Part shown: positions 1 through 5,312 of the stretch, one piece after another
Layout of the letters: each line of letters begins with the position of its first letter
Numbering within the stretch: the stretch's first letter is position 1
DNA from: Bryobacterales bacterium
Lineage (GTDB): Bacteria; Acidobacteriota; Terriglobia; Bryobacterales; Bryobacteraceae
Reading direction: 5' to 3'
Assembly: GCA_003142355.1 (NCBI GenBank)
Contig: PLMF01000418.1
Location: forward strand, 3,667 to 14,501
DNA length: 10,835 bases
Notes under the pieces: generated by a model
Database searches by the model: none
Told to the model about the DNA's origin: nothing
Seen by the model: the letters and a program-made list of their open reading frames with translations, nothing else
Translations under genes and position numbers: made by a program

Positions 1-347
1 CCCAGGTCGGCCTTGATGATGTCCCGCAGCGCGGCTTCCAGCTTTTCTCTGGTATCGAATTCTGCCGCCACGTTGTAGGGCTTGGTGACGCTCGCGATTA
101 CTTTCTCGTAGTCCGGCGTGAGATCTTTCTTCCCTACGGTAGGGGAACCAGAGCCCGGTGAAGGGTGAAAGGCGGCCAGATCGCCGTTGCCCATGTTGAC
201 GGGCTTGTGGGCGGCACAGATACGCAGAATCGTCCGGAGCTTCTCGACAGCTCCTTCGTCGTTATGGCCTTTGGCGACCTGTGCGAGCAGAATGTAATCG
301 TCGCGAAAGCTGTTGGCATCGCCATCCCGGTGTAGTGTGTGGGTCAC
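1..347 (-). CDS. Conserved protein of unknown function, partial (3' end beyond left edge)
   Basis: An open frame runs from a GTG at 345-347 to the window edge without a stop, giving 115 visible residues that begin VTHTLHRDGD. The start is well supported. A purine-rich Shine-Dalgarno (GAGGAG on the minus strand, 355-360) lies about 7 bases upstream, and the GTG overlaps the TGA of the ferredoxin gene (GTGA), so the two are almost certainly translationally coupled. The visible part has no signal peptide or membrane segment. It looks like a soluble alpha/beta protein: a helix-rich first half (an AKGHNDEGAVEKLRTIL stretch near residues 26-42), then a KPVNMGNGDL segment near 50-59, a Gly/Ser/Pro-rich loop, and a C-terminal helix ending at the edge in KADLG. 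I do not recognise a named family. I have only a vague memory of similar short proteins annotated as hypothetical in anaerobes. The coupling suggests it acts with, or matures, the ferredoxin; that is inference. Confidence 0.75.
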   Translation of the reverse strand, partial: MTHTLHRDGDANSFRDDYILLAQVAKGHNDEGAVEKLRTILRICAAHKPVNMGNGDLAAFHPSPGSGSPTVGKKDLTPDYEKVIASVTKPYNVAAEFDTREKLEAALRDIIKADL

Positions 348-1210
348 GCGCGGTCTCCTCTCTTCTCTGCGTTGGTGGCGCGTCCCAAGCCCAGATTGGT
401 CTTGGCACGCTTGTAGCTGTAACCGTGTTCTTCCAGCAGGGCCGACAAGACTTTCTCTTCGCCGTTTTCGTCGCAGCGCGTGGAGACGGCTACGGCGAGT
501 ACGGTGTCGATCTCCCTCGATATCCGATCAACCGCGTCGAGAACCTCGGGGACGTGTTCGATCCTGGTCTTGGTCTCGGCGATGGCGGACATGATTTTCT
601 CGTTGAGCAGCTCGGGCCTCAATACACCCGTGGACTGGTCGGCGATCAGGAAGGTGAGCGGATTTTCCTTTTCGAACTGGACATGGGCTTGGGCCAGCGC
701 CATGGTAACCTTCTGAATGTCGCGGAAGCGCGCGCCCACGCCCGGCCGGCCGAATTCGATCACGCACCCGGCCTCCCCCACCTTGATCCGGTTGGTCACG
801 TCGTTGGTTTTCACCTCTTCGGTGCCGCGGCCGGCGATGCCGGTGGAGGGGTGCCCGTTCTGCGGGTTGGAGAATTCCCGCCGCACGCTGCGCGGCCACG
901 CCACCTCCTCCAGGGAGAAAGCCGCCGTAGGGCATACGATGCTCATGTTGCGAAGGCAGGTGGAGCACTCCACGCACTCGTCGTAATTGATAGTGGAGCG
1001 CTGGATGGCCGGATCCACATAGATCGCTCCCATGGGACAGACCGCGATGCAGTTGCCGCACGCCACGCACTTCTCACGGTCGATGTGCATGCCTCCGCGG
1101 CTATTCGTCGCCATTCCAGCCTGGCCGCCGCCGGGGGGCGCGACGCGAGATTGTGCGGCCGCCAACGCGGCCGTCAGCGCGGATGATGTGAGAAAGTCTC
1201 TGCGATTCAT
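344..1210 (-). CDS. Tat-exported two-cluster [4Fe-4S] ferredoxin with a C-terminal domain of unknown function
   Basis: A 288-residue protein that probably carries electrons outside the cytoplasmic membrane. Residues 1-24 form a twin-arginine signal: R3-R4 in NRRDFL, then an Ala-rich hydrophobic stretch. Two ferredoxin motifs follow. The first is C48-x2-C51-x2-C54-x3-C58-P, the classical 4Fe-4S pattern. The second is C79-x2-C82-x2-C85-x7-C93-P, with a longer last spacing. Residues ~125-288 form an alpha/beta domain with no cysteine cluster (VTNRIKVGEAG near 136, FGRPGVG, RFRDIQKVTMALAQ, a Glu/Asp-rich middle, and an NLGLGRA end) that I cannot assign. No upstream Shine-Dalgarno is obvious. Its stop overlaps the start of the next gene, whose product is probably its partner. 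No catalytic oxidoreductase subunit is visible here. The Tat signal implies that the protein folds around its clusters before export. The ferredoxin call is firm; the redox partner is unknown. Confidence 0.9.
   Translation of the reverse strand: MNRRDFLTSSALTAALAAAQSRVAPPGGGQAGMATNSRGGMHIDREKCVACGNCIAVCPMGAIYVDPAIQRSTINYDECVECSTCLRNMSIVCPTAAFSLEEVAWPRSVRREFSNPQNGHPSTGIAGRGTEEVKTNDVTNRIKVGEAGCVIEFGRPGVGARFRDIQKVTMALAQAHVQFEKENPLTFLIADQSTGVLRPELLNEKIMSAIAETKTRIEHVPEVLDAVDRISREIDTVLAVAVSTRCDENGEEKVLSALLEEHGYSYKRAKTNLGLGRATNAEKRGDRA
355..360 (-). promoter_or_regulatory. Ribosome binding site deciding the GTG start of the left-edge gene
   Basis: GAGGAG on the minus strand, about 7 bases before the GTG at 345-347 and inside the last codons of the ferredoxin gene. 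It is the clearest Shine-Dalgarno seen in the window. It supports a GTG start overlapping the upstream stop rather than a later ATG. Confidence 0.6.
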
Positions 1211-1213
1211 ATT

Positions 1214-1309
1214 CTAAGAGAAGGACCTCATTCCGACCAGGATTTCCGTTTTTGCCATCCCGACCAATATCGATTGTACGCTCAAACCGCCTCCAATGCC
1301 CTGGGCCAC
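1214..1309 (-). other. Doubtful small ORF (31 codons from GTG) directly upstream of the ferredoxin
   Basis: The 203-bp gap between the ferredoxin and the small secreted protein contains little. One minus-strand frame is open from 1360 down to a TAG at 1214-1216, three bases before the ferredoxin ATG. It has a possible GTG at 1307-1309 or ATG at 1256-1258, ending MAKTEILVGMRSFS. It could be a leader peptide whose translation carries ribosomes to the ferredoxin start, which lacks its own clear Shine-Dalgarno. It could also be the decayed end of an older gene, or chance. An opposite-strand frame here (1274-1471, plus) is also open, which weakens the case for either. Confidence 0.2.
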
Positions 1310-1413
1310 CGCCGCCAGCCCGTCGCGGTCATAGCCGTGTGCGGCGATGGGGGCATGCCGCTACCAAGGGCGCTGGCGCGCGAGACTGAGCCTTCCTGCC
1401 ACGCTGACTTTGG

Positions 1414-2007
1414 CTACTTCACCGCGAGCGCAAAGTCGAGGGTCAGGACCACGGCGTCGGAGGTGACCTGAACCGACGGAACGTGGAAGCGCACGACTTC
1501 CTGGCTGTAGGCGGTCCCATCCTGCTTGCGCTCCAGGATCAGCTTGGCGTCGTCGAGAAGCCGGTATTTGAACTGCGTGCGGAGGCTCTCGGCCAGGGCC
1601 GAACAGACCCGGCGGATGTAGAAACCGTCGCGGCCTTGGCCCACGACGTGGACGTCCTTGAGCCTGAGTACTCCGTCCTGGTAGTAAGGAAGAGCGGTGA
1701 TCGATGCCTCAAATGAGTCACCCAGTCCGATGCACTTACCGAACACGTCCAGGGCCGACCGCCCACTGAAGCGGGCATTGACTTTGAGCATCCCGCTGTC
1801 GCCGCTGATCAGAGGGTTTTCCAGATAGGCGTAGTTACACTTGACAGTTGGCGCGCCGCGAAGATACTTCCTGCCGTCCTGGGTGAATACCAACTGGGCG
1901 AGGATCTTCTGGATGGCGGTGAAGTGGATGGCCAGTTCGGCGCCCGCGGCTGAGCCCTGTACAAACAGACCGCACAAAATGAGGCTGAGCGTCTTCAGAG
2001 TAGCCAT
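1414..2007 (-). CDS. Small secreted protein of unknown function
   Basis: A 197-residue protein. Residues 1-23 look like a Sec signal peptide (Lys5, a hydrophobic core LSLILCGLFV, then GSAAGA as a plausible signal peptidase I site). The mature part alternates hydrophobic and polar residues in the manner of beta-strands (for example LKVNARFSG, FEASITALPYY, LRLKDVHVVG, VQVTSDAVVLTLDFAL) and has one amphipathic helix near 134-160. It holds three cysteines, at 57, 92 and 135. This strand-helix-strand layout resembles small lipid-binding or YceB/DUF1439-like (TULIP-fold) periplasmic proteins, but I see no signature motif, so the fold is a guess. It starts 33 bp after the stop of the large beta-helix/propeller gene on the same strand and is probably co-transcribed with it. 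No terminator is seen between the two, nor after its TAG. No Shine-Dalgarno is clear upstream of the chosen ATG. Confidence 0.75.
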   Translation of the reverse strand: MATLKTLSLILCGLFVQGSAAGAELAIHFTAIQKILAQLVFTQDGRKYLRGAPTVKCNYAYLENPLISGDSGMLKVNARFSGRSALDVFGKCIGLGDSFEASITALPYYQDGVLRLKDVHVVGQGRDGFYIRRVCSALAESLRTQFKYRLLDDAKLILERKQDGTAYSQEVVRFHVPSVQVTSDAVVLTLDFALAVK

Positions 2008-2040
2008 GCTAGCATGGCTGGGCAGGTCCGCGACCCGGTC

Positions 2041-5000
2041 TCATTGCCCCGCGCTTTGCGCTCCGCCCACCTGCGTCGCGAACAGCGCGTGGTGCCCGAG
2101 AATGAACAGGGTGCGCTTTCCCGCACCTCCGAAAACGATGTCGATCGGACGCTCCGGCACGTCGATCCGTCCGATCTCCTTGCCGCCCGGGTCGAAGACG
2201 AAAATTTGACCGTTCGTCACGTACACGTTGCCTCGCCCGTCCACGGCCACACACTCGCCACCGCGCGGCGCGAACGGCTGCAAATCCGTCAGCGCGCCGT
2301 CCGGCCTCACCGTCGCCCGGTAGGTGACGTCTTCCGATTCGTTGCTCACGTACACCCGCCCCCCCGGAGCCGCGATCGCAAACCCGTGCGCGTCCAGGTT
2401 GTCCGAGAATCGCCACCCCGTGTGATCGGCCGGCCCCTGCTGGAACACCCGCGCTGCCGGCAGGAACACGCTTCCGTCCGGCGACACGTATTGTTGCGCC
2501 TTCGGCGCGGACACGTCCCGCCGGAACATCTCGCCTAGGGTCGTGTACGCCATCTTCTCGAAGTCGAGCTGGTTCGCGAATTCCCCGTTGTTCCAGTAAT
2601 TCACCGGCAGAATCGCCCGCGCCCCCGGTCGCGGATTCGTCTCTTGCGGCGCAATTTCCGTCATTAGCCCCCCGGGCGTGCCCGGACGGAAACTGTAGAC
2701 CGTGGTTTGCGCCCCGGCAGAGGACAGCACCAGCAGATTGCCCGACTGGTCGAACGCCAGGTTCACCGGATCCAGGGGATGATCGCGCTCCACCGTCAGC
2801 CCCTCCGCGGCCGACCAGCCATAGATCCGCTGCCGCCAGTGATCGGCGAAGTACAACTTCCCGGCCGCATCCACCGCCGCGCCCGAAATCGAAAAGAACC
2901 CGTCTTCGAGCTTTCGCATTTTCGCCCCGGGCGCCAGCACTGCCGAAGCGTTGCCCGGCGCGGGTGGGACAGGCGCCGCCGGAACGTCCAGCACTGCGAA
3001 CTCCCGTTCCCTCACCTCCAGATGATGGGTCATGTCCTGGATGGCGTTTTCGTACGGAAGCCTGCTCGCGCGCAGAAACGTGCCGCAGCCGTTCTGGTCG
3101 CACGTCGCCAGTCCGCTCTCGGCATTGACGTGCACGTTCCGGAAATGAATATCTCCGGACTGGTACAGCCGCACTGCCGCGGGGAACGGCCCGCGCGAGC
3201 GCGTCACACGGTATGCATGATAGTTCGCGATGGTGATGTTCTTCGACCGGCTGATCTCGACCGACAGGCACTCCGCGCTCTCACCCGCTTCTTCCTCCGT
3301 CTGCGGCGCATTGATGTCCCAGTTCTCCACCCGATCGAGCTTCAACTCGGTGCGCACGTGGTGCTCCAGAGACATCTGGTACACATGGCCGGGCGTCTTG
3401 GTGTCCGACACATAGAAACCGGCCTGCGCGAACGTGCTCGGCGTCCAGATGTTGGCGAACGTTCCGCCGCCCCCATTCGTCACCCAGATGCTCGGATACT
3501 GGCCGTCCCACCGTTTCCGCGGATCGGGATCGCCGGTGTGGTCTGCGTTGTACGGATTCATCGATCCGCTCCCGTGTCCGCCGAGCAGCCGCATGTCGTC
3601 CATCAGCGACGCCTCCCCCGCCGACCAAAGCACCCCCACCGCGCGCGGATTGATCCCGCCCGCGTAGACGCCCAGTCCGCTCAGCAGGTTCGACCCGCCC
3701 GCCGGCGCCAGAATCACAGCGCGTGGAGCGCCTACGCCCTGGAAGCCGGCCGTGCCGTCGGGAAGATCGATCCGTGTCAGGAGCGGATGCAACCCGATCA
3801 GCACCGTTCCGGCTTTGAGCGTAATCGTGTCCTTCACCAGATACTGTCCGCTCGGAAAGTACAGGACCCGGCGCCCCTCGACTGCCTTCTGGATCGCGGC
3901 CGTGTCGTCCGTCTTGCCGTCGCCCGCGATGCCGAGCGTCCGCACGTTCGTCCACTCCGTTGTAGGCGGCAGCGGCGGAATCGCCGGAGGCATCGCCGCC
4001 GGCAGGCTGCTCAGGGCCGCCGCGTCGTACCGCTGGCCGAGGACGCCGGGCGCCCCCAGGCCGGGCACCATCAGCCCGTAGTTGAAACTCCGCATGCGGT
4101 AGACTGGGCCCTTGCCTGCGACCTTCTTCCCGCTTTCCCGGAACAGCGCGAACGTCGGCACGTCTTTCGCCACCGCGTTCTCGAAACCGATCTCGTTGAG
4201 GTGGCTCTTCTCGTTGCCGATGACGACCGCCGCGCGGGAGACGTTCTCGAACCGGCAGTCCTTCACCCACAACTGGTCGTAATACTCCGGATCGATATCG
4301 ATCCCGGCCGGCACATTGCGGAAGGTGTCGCGGATGAGCGTCAGTCCCGCCTCGTGCTCGCGGATGGCCGCCTCGCGCTGCCCCTCAAAGACCGAATCGA
4401 CGAGTGTGAACTGCCATGCGGGTGAGGGCTTATCCGTGAGGATGCCGTAACGCCCGCCGTAGAACTTGAGGTCCTGCGCATAGTTCCCGATCTCGGTGAG
4501 CGCGGCCAGTCCGGAACCGGTATGGAAATCCATGTGGCTCAGGTACGCGTGCTGCGCGGCGTGGAACCGGATGCCGATCGCCGCCGGGTTGCCGTCGCCG
4601 ATCTCGAAATCGATATTGCTCATCGCCGAGTAGAAAGTTCCCGGACCTGCGTCCCCGATCGCCTCATTCGGCGGCACGCTGCCCACCGGTGGAAACGGTA
4701 CGCGGAAGCCGCGACCCCCTCGGCCGGGCCCAGAGGGCGCCCCGCCCGTTCGAAAGCCAGTAAACATCACCATTACGCCCACACCCTTCTGGAACCCCGG
4801 CGTATTCCCTCCGAGCACGAACACAGGCCGCGTCGCGCCGTACCCGAAGATCCGCACGCCCGGCCACGCGTAGATCGTCCGGGTCAGCCGGTACCGTCCC
4901 GAAGGCACGAACAAAATGCCTGTCCCGGCGCGGTTCTCCGCCTTGTCGATCGCCGCCTGGATCGCGGCGCTATCGTCCGCTTCTCCGTCGCCTTTCGCGG

Positions 5001-5124
5001 CGAACTCGGTAGCGGAGAGATAGACCGCCTTGGGATCCTCCAACCGTGTTGTGATCACCGATGCGGCGGGGGCGATGCCAGCCACGAGCGTGGCAAGGAG
5101 GGAATATCGAATGAGTGTGTCCAT
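2041..5124 (-). CDS. Secreted GH55-like tandem beta-helix glycoside hydrolase fused to an SMP-30/gluconolactonase-like propeller
   Basis: A 1027-residue exported enzyme, probably acting on extracellular polysaccharide. Residues 1-21 are a Sec signal (LIRYSLLATLVAGIAPAAS). Two pectate-lyase-3 type beta-helix modules follow, each opened by the family hallmark: AKGDGEADDSAAIQAAID at ~43-60 with VPSGRYRL, and GIAGDGKTDDTAAIQKAV at ~398-415 with FPSGQYLV. Two such halves are the GH55 (exo-beta-1,3-glucanase) architecture. An SLEHHV motif at 585-590 and PQTE at ~607-610 resemble conserved GH55 active-site blocks, with E587 as a possible functional Glu. A Pro/Ala linker (~712-734) leads to a propeller (~735-1020) with repeated GKLYFAD, GRVYVSN and GNVYVTN blades and an SMP-30-like ending (VFDPGGKEIGRI...PERPIDIVFGG). 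The substrate could be a beta-1,3-glucan or a pectin-type glycan; I cannot tell which. It is divergent from the GH78 gene and precedes a small secreted protein. The fold is firm; the substrate is unknown. Confidence 0.88.
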   Translation of the reverse strand: MDTLIRYSLLATLVAGIAPAASVITTRLEDPKAVYLSATEFAAKGDGEADDSAAIQAAIDKAENRAGTGILFVPSGRYRLTRTIYAWPGVRIFGYGATRPVFVLGGNTPGFQKGVGVMVMFTGFRTGGAPSGPGRGGRGFRVPFPPVGSVPPNEAIGDAGPGTFYSAMSNIDFEIGDGNPAAIGIRFHAAQHAYLSHMDFHTGSGLAALTEIGNYAQDLKFYGGRYGILTDKPSPAWQFTLVDSVFEGQREAAIREHEAGLTLIRDTFRNVPAGIDIDPEYYDQLWVKDCRFENVSRAAVVIGNEKSHLNEIGFENAVAKDVPTFALFRESGKKVAGKGPVYRMRSFNYGLMVPGLGAPGVLGQRYDAAALSSLPAAMPPAIPPLPPTTEWTNVRTLGIAGDGKTDDTAAIQKAVEGRRVLYFPSGQYLVKDTITLKAGTVLIGLHPLLTRIDLPDGTAGFQGVGAPRAVILAPAGGSNLLSGLGVYAGGINPRAVGVLWSAGEASLMDDMRLLGGHGSGSMNPYNADHTGDPDPRKRWDGQYPSIWVTNGGGGTFANIWTPSTFAQAGFYVSDTKTPGHVYQMSLEHHVRTELKLDRVENWDINAPQTEEEAGESAECLSVEISRSKNITIANYHAYRVTRSRGPFPAAVRLYQSGDIHFRNVHVNAESGLATCDQNGCGTFLRASRLPYENAIQDMTHHLEVREREFAVLDVPAAPVPPAPGNASAVLAPGAKMRKLEDGFFSISGAAVDAAGKLYFADHWRQRIYGWSAAEGLTVERDHPLDPVNLAFDQSGNLLVLSSAGAQTTVYSFRPGTPGGLMTEIAPQETNPRPGARAILPVNYWNNGEFANQLDFEKMAYTTLGEMFRRDVSAPKAQQYVSPDGSVFLPAARVFQQGPADHTGWRFSDNLDAHGFAIAAPGGRVYVSNESEDVTYRATVRPDGALTDLQPFAPRGGECVAVDGRGNVYVTNGQIFVFDPGGKEIGRIDVPERPIDIVFGGAGKRTLFILGHHALFATQVGGAQSAGQ

Positions 5125-5312
5125 GGCGCGTACTCGTGGTATAGCACAGTCGATTCATCTTAGGAACGACCAACGCGCCAAGCTCCGCTGACCGTCCGCC
5201 GTCCATTTGGTGGCAGTTGCTGGTATGCGCCACCCGTTGTACACATAGCCGGCGTGAGGCCGGGAGCGACACGGTTGACTCGATACTCACGGTGCGCTAC
5301 CGTTTCTAACGC
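5125..5312. promoter_or_regulatory. Divergent promoter region between the beta-helix fusion and the GH78 gene
   Basis: This 188-bp region carries the starts of two oppositely transcribed carbohydrate genes. On the minus strand an extended -10 like TGCTATACC (5138-5146) lies 13 bp before the ATG, with a weak TTCCTA 17 bp upstream of it. On the plus strand the best match is TTGACT (5275-5280), then 17 bp, then TACCGT (5298-5303). A small perfect hairpin sequence, CCGGC-GTGAG-GCCGG (5249-5263), lies upstream. Neither gene has a Shine-Dalgarno here. If these boxes are real, the transcripts would have very short leaders. Boxes were judged by eye and are tentative. Confidence 0.4.
5289..5303. repeat. 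Operator-like inverted repeat over the presumed -10 of the GH78 gene
   Basis: A perfect ACGGT-GCGCT-ACCGT inverted repeat (arms 5289-5293 and 5299-5303) overlaps the presumed -10. A third copy of the arm, ACGGT at 5271-5275, begins exactly 18 bp upstream of the first arm and overlaps the TTGACT box. The placement would suit a repressor that controls rhamnosidase expression, but five-base arms can arise by chance. Confidence 0.3.

Noticed and set aside
1274..1471. A plus-strand frame with a VAVIAVCGDGG stretch resembling TPP-binding 2-oxoacid oxidoreductase motifs
   Set aside because: Only a short coincidental match. It starts at TTG, runs into the antisense of a supported gene, and shows no further family sequence on either side.
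2707..4425. A 572-codon plus-strand open frame opposite the beta-helix gene
   Set aside because: Arg/His-rich shadow of a GC-rich coding strand with no recognisable domain. The minus-strand frame has clear signal peptide, beta-helix and propeller motifs.
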